Assembly (NCBI GenBank): GCA_028699735.1
Contig: JAQVUB010000043.1
Span: 1 to 10,943, forward strand
Source: Lentisphaeria bacterium
GTDB lineage: Bacteria; Verrucomicrobiota; Lentisphaeria; Oligosphaerales; Oligosphaeraceae
Direction: 5' to 3'
DNA length: 10,943 nt
Shown one piece after another: positions 1-6,715 of this stretch; the first letter of the stretch is position 1, and each line of letters opens with the position of its first letter. The notes beneath the pieces were generated by a model that saw only the letters and a list, made by a program, of their open reading frames with translations, did not search any database and had not been told where the DNA came from. A program made the position numbers and the translations under genes.

Positions 1-990
1 AATGATATTGGGATGGTATTGGCTGCCTTCCGGAATATGATTGATGTTCACATACGCAAGCACCCCGATAAATTTATCCGGATAGACTTTACATACCTCT
101 TCAGCAACCCGATTATAAAAATGGATGGCCAGTTTGGCATAACTTTTATCGCCGATGGCCGTATTCCCGCTGCCTTCATTGGCTTTGACGCACTCGGGGC
201 ATTCGCAGAATTTGGTGCTGTCATTGATGCCCAGCGATACGCATTCTTCATCGGGATGCTCCCGAAAATACTTCAACGCATACTGAACGGTCAATGCAAT
301 GACCTCAGGGTTGGTCATGCACGGTTGCTGACGCCAGACTTCCCGCCCGTTCTCCGGCAACAGGCGTTTTCCATCAACCATGGCGAAATATTCCGGATGG
401 GTTTTGGCATGCGCCTGAGTTATAATGCCATACAAAGCGTGCAGATTTTTATAGCGCTCGATTCCCCGGTTATGCAGGAACCAGTCATTATCATAGGGCA
501 TTGGAGCATATAAATACCGGCTGCGAAAAAAAGGATTGTGCAAAGAGGCCTGTTCAGCAACCATTAAATCCGCATTGCGTGGCACATAAGTACCTGCCCT
601 TTCCGGAAGGTAAAAGCGCAATCCGCAGACATCCTGCAGAAAGCCATAGACCCCGAATGCGGTCCCGGTGTCACTGCGACCGGCAATCAACAAATTCCCA
701 TCCGTACCAGTTTTCAACCAGTAGCCGTCATACTGACATTGCGACATATCCAGCCCGGAGTCCCCAGTATCCCCCACCTGAATCTTAAAACCGGGCACAT
801 TTTCCTCCTCTGTAACCAGCGTTGCGGTCTTTCCGGTGATTTCCCCAATGTAATAAGCCAGTTCACGGGCGGCAAAACGGGCTTTGGGGCCGGCATCCCC
901 TGCGAGCACAACCGTAGCCTCGCGCAACAGCCCAGCCTGGAGCCCCAGACCACAAAACAAACAAATTACCGGTAAAATTTTATGCATCAT
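1..990 (-). CDS. Secreted GH67N-like / DUF4838 domain protein (partial, C terminus beyond left edge)
   Basis: The minus-strand frame from ATG 990 is open for 330 codons to the window edge, so the gene is incomplete. Residues 1-19 (MMHKILPVICLFCGLGLQA) form a typical signal peptide, so the product is exported. Residues 25-140 have the pattern of the N-terminal domain of alpha-glucuronidase-like proteins: a beta strand, then an ARELAYYIGEITG helix, then LLIAGRSDTGTAFGVYGFL and a GLRFYLPE turn. Residues 150-330 fit the start of DUF4838, with a cysteine cluster C262-x-C264-x-x-C267 after GINDSTKF. Family members occur in polysaccharide-degradation loci; the substrate cannot be read here. AGGAGA at 1002-997 lies 6 bases before the start. 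The gene follows the pseudopilin by 63 bases and is probably co-transcribed with it and the GntR-type regulator. The domain assignment comes from sequence pattern, without a profile search. Confidence 0.82.
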   Translation of the reverse strand, partial: MMHKILPVICLFCGLGLQAGLLREATVVLAGDAGPKARFAARELAYYIGEITGKTATLVTEEENVPGFKIQVGDTGDSGLDMSQCQYDGYWLKTGTDGNLLIAGRSDTGTAFGVYGFLQDVCGLRFYLPERAGTYVPRNADLMVAEQASLHNPFFRSRYLYAPMPYDNDWFLHNRGIERYKNLHALYGIITQAHAKTHPEYFAMVDGKRLLPENGREVWRQQPCMTNPEVIALTVQYALKYFREHPDEECVSLGINDSTKFCECPECVKANEGSGNTAIGDKSYAKLAIHFYNRVAEEVCKVYPDKFIGVLAYVNINHIPEGSQYHPNII

Positions 991-1053
991 TTAACTTCTC
1001 CTGGTTGAAATCAAAAATCGGATTGTCTTCCATGTGTTTCAGGCGAGGGCCCT

Positions 1054-1911
1054 TCAAGGTGAAATTGAAAAAGTTCCGAAATCGGTGGAGCGGCGGAAAC
1101 GGTAAGCGCTTCCCAGATATCGAGTTTCCTCGCCTTTTGCCTTCTCCACCTGTCCGCCGGCAGTTACCAGATTGATGTATCCTTCGTGATGTTTTCCATT
1201 GTGATACCAGAGCCGTCGAATATCGTCGGCACCATAGATATAATTGACTTCTCCAGCATCTGTTTGATACCAGGGTTCGGAATCAAAGGCCACAGCCACC
1301 TGGCTGGGATATTTTTCCCGGCTTAAAACAAAGGGGCGGTAATATACATAACGGGATTCACGGAATCCCAGCGTTTGCTCATGTGCGTAGGAACGATTGA
1401 CATAAACTCCATTCTCCATCGTCCAGGAGTATCCCTGATATGCCCCTTGAGTATTCACGATCCGGGTGGTATCTCCCGGACAATCTAGAACTTTTCTGGT
1501 GACCAGATATTTCCCATCCAGCAACATGACCCAATAGTTGGCAGCAGTCGCAGCAGTGGTGATCCGAATCGGAAAATAATCGCTATTGTCATCGGCATAC
1601 AGCAGAAAAGAAAGTCCAACCTGACGCAGATTGGACTGACAAAAGGAGGTTTGGGCCGCCTTTCGGGCTCTGCCCAGAGCCGGCAAAAGCATCGAGGCAA
1701 GTATCGCAATAATGGCGATGACAACCAGCAATTCTATGAGTGTAAACAGAGACAGCTGCGCCTTGCGCAAAACTATTGCCGGGATGCAGGAATTAACACA
1801 AAACTTTTTCTTCTTTTGCGCGGATACTGGCGGCGCATTTCCGCAACCTAAGCATGGTTTTGAGCGTGTGTGAGCCGTTCCGGATCTGGTTGCCGTCTTG
1901 TTAGAGATCAT
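1054..1911 (-). CDS. Type II secretion-type pseudopilin (prepilin-type N-terminal cleavage/methylation domain protein)
   Basis: The protein has 285 residues. Residues 56-77 form the hydrophobic class III signal and N-terminal helix, starting FTLIELLVVIAIIAILASM and followed by LLPALGRARKAAQ. Glu at mature position 5 is present. A globular domain follows, with QSNLRQVGLSFLLYADDNSDYFP, the usual layout of PVC-group pseudopilins. Near the C terminus, HNGKHHEGYINLVTAGGQVE resembles the H-x-DG box, with AGG in place of ADG. The start is uncertain among GTG 1917, ATG 1914 and ATG 1911. AGGAGG at 1924-1919 is too close for GTG, 4 bases from ATG 1914 and 7 from ATG 1911, so I prefer 1911. The leader before Phe56 is very long, with several Cys and a KKKK run, and the residue before Phe is Leu rather than Gly. 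The gene lies 21 bases after the regulator and before the DUF4838 gene, suggesting an envelope role linked to that locus. Confidence 0.85.
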   Translation of the reverse strand: MISNKTATRSGTAHTRSKPCLGCGNAPPVSAQKKKKFCVNSCIPAIVLRKAQLSLFTLIELLVVIAIIAILASMLLPALGRARKAAQTSFCQSNLRQVGLSFLLYADDNSDYFPIRITTAATAANYWVMLLDGKYLVTRKVLDCPGDTTRIVNTQGAYQGYSWTMENGVYVNRSYAHEQTLGFRESRYVYYRPFVLSREKYPSQVAVAFDSEPWYQTDAGEVNYIYGADDIRRLWYHNGKHHEGYINLVTAGGQVEKAKGEETRYLGSAYRFRRSTDFGTFSISP

Positions 1912-1918
1912 CATCACA

Positions 1919-1924
1919 CCTCCT
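1919..1924 (-). promoter_or_regulatory. Shine-Dalgarno site that decides the pseudopilin start
   Basis: AGGAGG on the minus strand lies in the 15-base gap after the regulator stop codon. Its distance excludes the GTG at 1917 and favours ATG 1911 (7 bases) or 1914 (4 bases). Confidence 0.7.
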
Positions 1925-1932
1925 GTTGAGAA

Positions 1933-3372
1933 TCAGTTGTACAGTTCGCTCATCTTTCGCTGCGCCTCCAAACGTGTCGTGTCCAATTTCTCCTCCAGAT
2001 AAGCCCGCGCAAGGGCATACCCGTCAGCCAACGCTTCGGAAACCGCCTTGCCTGCCAGAATGATATTCCACAGTTCAATGTTGAGAATGTTCAAACAGAC
2101 ATAATGCTCCTCCTGCGATTGAAATTGCAACGGATTTGCCAATTTTTCTGACCCCGAAAACGAATAGGGCAAACTGGAATATGCGTCCATCGACAGTGGC
2201 AGCAATCCCATAATTGCCAAACGCTCCTGCACGATTTCAGAATGCATTTCCTTAATGATTCGCAGTGCCTCCGCCGGATAGCGACATTCCCGATCCAGCA
2301 CCATCAGAGAAGCCAGACGGGGAATCCTGTTGTCAACCGTCAGCATTGGACAGAGCGCACATCGAAACTCTGTTTTCGATTGCAGAAACTGAATATAATT
2401 TGAGGGGAATCCCATTAAGAAAGGGGTGTGCCCCGCCTGGAAATCCGGCAAATGTTGCAGACAATGCGGGGAATCACTGATCCGGTGCCGTTGCCAGAAG
2501 GCTGTGGCTTCCTGCACAACTGGCGTATATTCTCTGACAAAGACAGAAGGACTTTGCTCTCCTTTCAAAATGGCCTGATACATGGCAGGGAGAAATTGTC
2601 CCAGACGCAGAATCACCGCTTGACAAGTCGACGGTTTCTTCAATGCAGGGTTTGCGGCCGCAGACAAGGTGACTTCCTCCATCCAGGCAAGCTGTTCGGA
2701 ATAGGTCGCAAATTCCGCTGGCGCAGAAAAACCAAGGTGATGCAGCAAATCAACATTCATCAGCATCAGTGTCGTACTGAAGGCAACAGGGATTCCAATA
2801 CCATCCACCTGCCAGCTTTCAGGCGCTTGCAAATACCCGTTACTGTAATATCTTCCAATATTGTAGAAACGCTCCTGATTGGTATAATAATTGGGAAAAC
2901 AGACCCCGTATTCATACAGAAAAGCAGGGGAAAGGGGGTCCCCCTGCTGATACTTCACCTCAGGCAGGATTTGCAGCTGATATTGCGGAAATTTCTGTGA
3001 AATATGATTTTCAAGAAAGTTCCAGAAGGCCATCTGTTCGGGCAGGTGACTGGCGGTTCGCAGGGTCAGCAGCGGCCGTTTCATCTGCCAGAGATCAATA
3101 TATGCGTTGCCGGCATGATCGTTGTCACTGCTGCCAGAACCAACATATACTCCGAATCGCGGCTGAGAATAGACCAGCCCATTAGCCTTCAGCTTTCGCA
3201 ACGCTTTGCGAACATGATGAACGCTGACACCATATTGAGCACTCAACTCGCCCTCAGGCGGTAAACGCTTCCCTGCTTCCAGCTCCCCGCAAGCAACCTG
3301 CTCCGAAATCGCAGTGTAAACCAGAGAAGATGAAACTTCGGAACCCCTGAGGTCAGCTGCACCTTTGCTCAT
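1933..3372 (-). CDS. GntR-family HTH regulator fused to a family 1 solute-binding-protein-like sensor domain
   Basis: The protein has 479 residues. Residues 14-78 form a GntR winged helix: a VYTAISEQVACGELEAGKRL helix, then LPPEGELSAQYGVSVHHVRKAL with the recognition helix, then the NGLVYSQPRFGVYV wing. After a polar linker (79-98), residues 99-479 follow the layout of family 1 sugar-binding proteins (type 2 periplasmic-binding fold). They show a TLRTASHLPEQ strand and helix, GIGIPVAFSTTLMLMNVDLL with LGFSAPAEFATYSE (the usual dock-and-hinge segment), FQAGHTPFLMGFP, and a closing LEEKLDTTRLEAQRKMSELY helix. There is no signal peptide or membrane segment between the parts, so the sensor should work in the cytoplasm, presumably binding an imported sugar. 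The start has only a weak GGGG-type ribosome site. The gene leads the operon with the pseudopilin and DUF4838 genes, and symmetric sites lie in its promoter. The HTH call is firm; the sensor call is inferred from pattern. Confidence 0.85.
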   Translation of the reverse strand: MSKGAADLRGSEVSSSLVYTAISEQVACGELEAGKRLPPEGELSAQYGVSVHHVRKALRKLKANGLVYSQPRFGVYVGSGSSDNDHAGNAYIDLWQMKRPLLTLRTASHLPEQMAFWNFLENHISQKFPQYQLQILPEVKYQQGDPLSPAFLYEYGVCFPNYYTNQERFYNIGRYYSNGYLQAPESWQVDGIGIPVAFSTTLMLMNVDLLHHLGFSAPAEFATYSEQLAWMEEVTLSAAANPALKKPSTCQAVILRLGQFLPAMYQAILKGEQSPSVFVREYTPVVQEATAFWQRHRISDSPHCLQHLPDFQAGHTPFLMGFPSNYIQFLQSKTEFRCALCPMLTVDNRIPRLASLMVLDRECRYPAEALRIIKEMHSEIVQERLAIMGLLPLSMDAYSSLPYSFSGSEKLANPLQFQSQEEHYVCLNILNIELWNIILAGKAVSEALADGYALARAYLEEKLDTTRLEAQRKMSELYN

Positions 3373-3401
3373 AAATACCCCAAAAACTTATTTTCTAATT
3401 G

Positions 3402-3453
3402 TGCAATATTGCAAAGACTTGTTACAATTTATATGACCCTTTGCAATTGTCAA
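3402..3453. promoter_or_regulatory. Cluster of symmetric sites, probable operator of the GntR-type regulator
   Basis: Three symmetric elements fall within 52 bases upstream of the regulator. TGCAATATTGCA (3402-3413) is a perfect 12-base palindrome. TTGTTACAA (3419-3427) is a 9-base palindrome. CTTTGCAATTG (3439-3449) pairs with CAATATTGCAAAG (3404-3416) as a larger inverted repeat. They overlap the likely promoter elements, as expected for repression or autoregulation. That the neighbouring regulator binds them is inferred. Confidence 0.5.
3426..3453 (-). promoter_or_regulatory. Probable promoter of the gntR-type operon
   Basis: On the minus strand TTGACA (3453-3448) is a consensus -35 box. 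TAAATT (3431-3426) lies 16 bases on and could be the -10 box; an overlapping TATAAA (3433-3428) is at only 14 bases. The site is about 55-80 bases before the start codon at 3372 and is embedded in the symmetric sites. Confidence 0.45.
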
Positions 3454-3481
3454 GTACACCCTGATTTTTTTCAAAGAATTC

Positions 3482-3648
3482 AGGTAATGTGTCGTCAGTA
3501 AAGCTGGTAACGGAGGAATTCTTTTGGAACAACAAAAGGCACGAAACGACCCGAAAAAAATTCATGGAAGCGGCGTTGACTGCTAGCATACGTCGTACTT
3601 CCCATGAAATTTTTTCGGGTTATTTTGTGCCTTTTGTTGTAAAAAAAA
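3482..3648 (+). repeat. Palindromic intergenic repeat, copy A
   Basis: The core is an imperfect inverted repeat. The left arm 3529-3567 (ACAACAAAAGGCAC...TTCATGG) and right arm 3602-3640 match at 35 of 39 positions, with a 34-base loop (3568-3601). A run of eight A (3641-3648) follows. A 47-base left flank (3482-3528) contains CGTCAGTAAA and AACGGAGGAATTCTTTT. Flank, arms, loop and A-run are all homologous to copy B on the other strand. With the regulator promoter this accounts for most of the 343-base gap. It may be a MITE-like element or an mRNA-end hairpin; no transposase gene is seen nearby. Confidence 0.85.
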
Positions 3649-3691
3649 TACCACTGTCACCCAGTTACGCTGAGGCTTTACATGTGTCAGT

Positions 3692-3708
3692 GTAATACGT
3701 CAGAAAGC
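3692..3708 (+). repeat. Solo copy of the repeat-family leading edge
   Basis: GTAATACGTCAGAAAGC at 3692-3708 closely repeats the start of copy A (3484-3504) and of copy B. It lies 44 bases beyond the A-run of copy A, as a direct repeat flanking that element. It may be the remnant of another copy. Confidence 0.5.
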
Positions 3709-3715
3709 GAATGGG

Positions 3716-4750
3716 TTATTCCTGGTCGATGACCAGGGTCATGTGCTGCATTTTACGCTCGGCACGGACCGCCAGCTCGATGGTGGAGGAATCCAGCCAC
3801 TGTTGTTTGGAGAGCCAGAAGAATCCCCGGGCGAGCAGGCGTTTATTCTGTTTGCTGTCCATAGTTTCGTTTTTCAGCAGTTCTGCGGCGAGGCAGGCAT
3901 AATTCATCGCTTCGCTTAATTCGGCGGGAATAGAACTGATATCTCTTTGTTCCTGAATATATTTACGCGCCTTCTGCAGGATTTCCAGGGTACTTTTAGG
4001 ATCATGGATGATCCCCCAGCAGGTTTTGCCGGTATCCGGTACGGGTTCTTTAAGCAGTTCGAGCCAGAATGCCTTCATATCCTGGATGGCCAGGTCATGC
4101 TGGGTGGCCATTTCCGGATCGAGGGCGATGAGCTCCGGCAGAATCTGATGCAGCTGCTGCCATTCCTCCATAACCAGACGTGAATCTGAGATAGTCTGCA
4201 GCAGAACTGCTTCAAGCTGCTGGTGAAACAGTTCCTTGACCCGTTCGGAGGCATGATACATCTCCCGCATCGGCTTTTTGACCTTGCGTTCACCATAGGG
4301 TTTCCGCTCAAGATCCGCCTTCAGGGTTTGATATAAAAAGAGCTCGTTTTCCTTCTGGCAGAAGAACAGTACCCGTCTGAGCGCCCTGGAAACGGTAAAG
4401 CGAGCCCAGGCGCGGTTGAAGAAAGTTGTTGCGTCAGCCCTGGCGTAAGGTTTCAGCGGTTCGACACCAGCTTCGGGGGTACCGCAGGTATCGTACAAAA
4501 ACAGGTCGAGAGCCTGCTGGCTGATGACCCGGAAGCAGTTACCGGCCTTGTTGCTTTCCTCTGCCAGGCGGATACGGATGACCGCATTGGTAAAAAAACT
4601 GCGCAGAATTTTGCGCGCCTTCAGTGGAAAAATATGCCAGACGCAGACCAGATACGACAGCAGTACCTGGTCGTACTTTTCAGCACAAAGCCAAGCCTTC
4701 GACGGAAGGTCCGCCGTTTTTGCCGGATTCTGACTGGCATTCTCGCTCAT
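3716..4750 (-). CDS. Diverged sigma-70 (ECF)-like protein with C-terminal extension
   Basis: The protein has 344 residues from ATG 4750. An upstream start at 4828 is open, but the 26 extra codons come from palindrome copy C. GAGG about 5-6 bases before 4750 supports the later start. Residues 28-90 follow the order of region 2 in planctomycete-type ECF sigma factors: a YLVCVWHIF helix, ILRSFFTNAVI where that family has a DLTQEFF motif, and NKAGNCFRVISQQALDLFL where it has a KGRFRSFL motif. Residues 110-200 resemble the linker and region 4: FFNRAWARFTVSRAL, then ASERVKELFHQQLEAVLLQT and DSRLVMEEWQQL. The acidic residues of the usual EDLTQ segment are replaced by basic ones, so core-polymerase binding is doubtful. 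Residues 210-344 are an extra helical region with no family I recognise. The gene is on the same strand as aspS, separated from it by copy C. The ORF is firm; the sigma link is a moderate inference. Confidence 0.72.
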   Translation of the reverse strand: MSENASQNPAKTADLPSKAWLCAEKYDQVLLSYLVCVWHIFPLKARKILRSFFTNAVIRIRLAEESNKAGNCFRVISQQALDLFLYDTCGTPEAGVEPLKPYARADATTFFNRAWARFTVSRALRRVLFFCQKENELFLYQTLKADLERKPYGERKVKKPMREMYHASERVKELFHQQLEAVLLQTISDSRLVMEEWQQLHQILPELIALDPEMATQHDLAIQDMKAFWLELLKEPVPDTGKTCWGIIHDPKSTLEILQKARKYIQEQRDISSIPAELSEAMNYACLAAELLKNETMDSKQNKRLLARGFFWLSKQQWLDSSTIELAVRAERKMQHMTLVIDQE

Positions 4751-4778
4751 GGCTGCCTCTTGGTGGTTGTGTTTTTTT

Positions 4779-4889
4779 ACAACGAAATACACTAAAGGAC
4801 ACGAAAAAAAATCATGGCCTGTCGTCAATGGTTTTCATATATTGTCATTTCCATGATTTTTGTTCGTGTCAGTTCGTGTATTTCGTTGT
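4779..4889. repeat. Palindromic intergenic repeat, copy C
   Basis: The arms 4779-4817 (ACAACGAAATACACTAAAGG...) and 4851-4889 match at 35 of 39 positions around a 33-base loop. The arm words AACGAAAT, CACGAA and ATCATGG are shared with copies A and B, but the loop and flanks are not. It fills the 154-base gap between the aspS stop and the sigma-like start, and would form a long hairpin at the end of the aspS message. No U-run follows it on the minus strand, so it is not a classical intrinsic terminator. Confidence 0.85.
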
Positions 4890-4904
4890 TTAAAAATACA
4901 TTCC

Positions 4905-6686
4905 TTACTCAGTTTTTTTCCCGGTCTGGATGGCGATGGAGAGTTCCTGCAGCTGTTCGGGATCGACATCGCTGGGGGAATCGGTCATCAGGCAGGTCGC
5001 TTTCGCCGTTTTCGGAAAGGCGATAACATCGCGGATGGATTTGGCGCCAGTGAGCAGCATGACCAGGCGGTCAAAGCCGATAGCCAGGCCGCCATGCGGA
5101 GGGGCTCCAAAGCTGAATGCATCGAGAATATGCCCAAAGCGCAATTTTGCTTCCTCGTCACTGATTCCCAGAGTCTTAAACATCAGCGCCTGCAATTCCG
5201 GGCGGTGAATCCGGATCGAACCGCCGCCCAGTTCGACGCCATTGAGCACGACGTCATAGGCTTTGGCACGAACATTGCCCGGATCACTGCGCAGTTTGTC
5301 GAGGTCGTCATCGAGCGGACTGGTGAACGGATGATGCACCGCCACAAAGCGTTTCGCCTCGGCATCCCAGTCCAACAGAGGAAATTCAATGACCCACAGG
5401 AACTTGAATTCTTTGCCGCTGTTGAGCCCGGCCAATTCGGCGATTTCCAGGCGAATGCGTCCGAGCACCTCACTGGCTACGCGCCAGGAATCCGCCACCA
5501 GCAATAGCAGATCGCCGGCAGATGCTGACAAAGCACCGAGCAGATTGGTTTTTTCGGCATCGCTGATGAATTTTGCCGCGGGGCCAGTGAGATTGCCGCC
5601 CTCTTCGACTTTGAGCCAGACCAGGCCTTTGGCGCCAAAAAGCTTGGCGGTATCCGAAAGCCCGTCGAGAATTTTCCGGCTGCATTTTTCCGCCATGCCA
5701 CAGGCATTGATCCCTTTTACCACACCGCCTTCGCCAAGAGCCATGCTGAAAGCCTTGAATTCACTCTGCGAAAAGACGCTGCAGAGGTCACGCAATTCGA
5801 GTTCAAAACGCAGATCCGGCTTATCCGATCCGTAACGTTCCATCGCCTCTTTCCAGGTCAGACGCGGAAACGGGGTTGCCAGTTCAATGCCGTGCACATC
5901 CTTCATCACTGCCGTCAGCAGTTTCTCGACCAGGAAAATGATGTCATCCTGATCGACGAAGCTCATTTCGAGGTCGACCTGGGTGAATTCCGGCTGGCGG
6001 TCGGCACGCAGGTCTTCATCACGAAAACAGCGCGCAATCTGAAAATAGCGTTCGATGCCGCCGACCATCAGCAGCTGTTTGTACTGCTGGGGCGCCTGCG
6101 GCAATGCGTAAAAGCTGCCCGGATGCACACGGCTGGGCACCAGATAGTCCCTGGCCCCCTCCGGCGTACTCTTGCTTAGAATCGGGGTTTCGACTTCGAC
6201 GAAGCCATTTTCATCAAAGACATCCCGCATAATTTTGCCGATACGGTGACGCAGGCGCAGATTGCCGAGGACATTGCTGCGCCGCATATCGAGGTAGCGG
6301 TATTTCAGGCGCAAATCCTCACTCGCGGCGGGGTCTTCCAGATGATAGGGCATCGGATTGGCACGATTCAACACCTCAAGTGCGCTCAATTCCACCTCGA
6401 TCGCACCGGTCTTGCGCGAGGCATTGCGCATATTTTCCGGACGCGGCCGAACGGTTCCTGAGGCGGCGATAACCCATTCCTCGCGAATTTCTTTGGCTGA
6501 GGCGGCCAGTTCCGGCTGTTTGACCGGGTCGATAAAGAGCTGAGTGATTCCCTCGCGGTCGCGCAGATCCAGGAAGATGAGTCCGCCGAGATTACGGCTG
6601 GAATTGACCCAGCCGCATAATTTGACGTTTAGCCCGGCCTGTTCGAAGCCCAGTTCATTGCAGTGATGTGTACGGAAAAAGGACAT
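4905..6686 (-). CDS. aspS: Aspartyl-tRNA synthetase
   Basis: This class II enzyme charges tRNA-Asp in the cytoplasm; the 593 residues are the usual bacterial length. The N-terminal OB-fold anticodon-binding domain shows LCGWVNSSRNLGGLIFLDLR (24-42). The catalytic core follows, with SEDLRLKYRYLDMRR (122-136), motif 1 around ETPILSKSTPEGARDY (166-181) and motif 2, FQIARCFRDEDLRADRQPEF (215-234). The bacterial insertion domain comes next, then HHPFTSP and motif 3, HGGLAIGFDRLVMLL (about 531-545). The frame is open to ATG 6737, but that start overlaps hisS and has no ribosome site. ATG 6686 has GGAG 10 bases upstream and matches the family N terminus (MSFFRTHHCNEL). Leu33 in RNLGG and Asn85 occupy positions that are His and Gly in the non-discriminating Pseudomonas enzyme, so it may be tRNA-Asp specific. 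The gene starts 29 bases after hisS, in the same operon. Confidence 0.97.
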   Translation of the reverse strand: MSFFRTHHCNELGFEQAGLNVKLCGWVNSSRNLGGLIFLDLRDREGITQLFIDPVKQPELAASAKEIREEWVIAASGTVRPRPENMRNASRKTGAIEVELSALEVLNRANPMPYHLEDPAASEDLRLKYRYLDMRRSNVLGNLRLRHRIGKIMRDVFDENGFVEVETPILSKSTPEGARDYLVPSRVHPGSFYALPQAPQQYKQLLMVGGIERYFQIARCFRDEDLRADRQPEFTQVDLEMSFVDQDDIIFLVEKLLTAVMKDVHGIELATPFPRLTWKEAMERYGSDKPDLRFELELRDLCSVFSQSEFKAFSMALGEGGVVKGINACGMAEKCSRKILDGLSDTAKLFGAKGLVWLKVEEGGNLTGPAAKFISDAEKTNLLGALSASAGDLLLLVADSWRVASEVLGRIRLEIAELAGLNSGKEFKFLWVIEFPLLDWDAEAKRFVAVHHPFTSPLDDDLDKLRSDPGNVRAKAYDVVLNGVELGGGSIRIHRPELQALMFKTLGISDEEAKLRFGHILDAFSFGAPPHGGLAIGFDRLVMLLTGAKSIRDVIAFPKTAKATCLMTDSPSDVDPEQLQELSIAIQTGKKTE

Positions 6687-6715
6687 GTGTGTTCTGCTCC
6701 GATCCTTAAGAATTT

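Noticed and set aside
13..513. A 166-codon plus-strand open frame at the left edge
   Set aside because: The minus strand codes for a convincing signal-peptide/GH67N-like/DUF4838 protein across the whole stretch.
2428..3000. A 190-codon plus-strand open frame
   Set aside because: It is opposite the sensor domain of the GntR-type regulator and shows no protein-like pattern.
4779..4889. Copy C as an intrinsic terminator of aspS
   Set aside because: The minus-strand sequence after the hairpin is A-rich, not a U-run; a message-end hairpin is possible but not a classical terminator.
4860..5507. A 215-codon plus-strand open frame
   Set aside because: It lies opposite the C-terminal part of aspS and begins inside repeat copy C; it is a shadow of the conserved gene.
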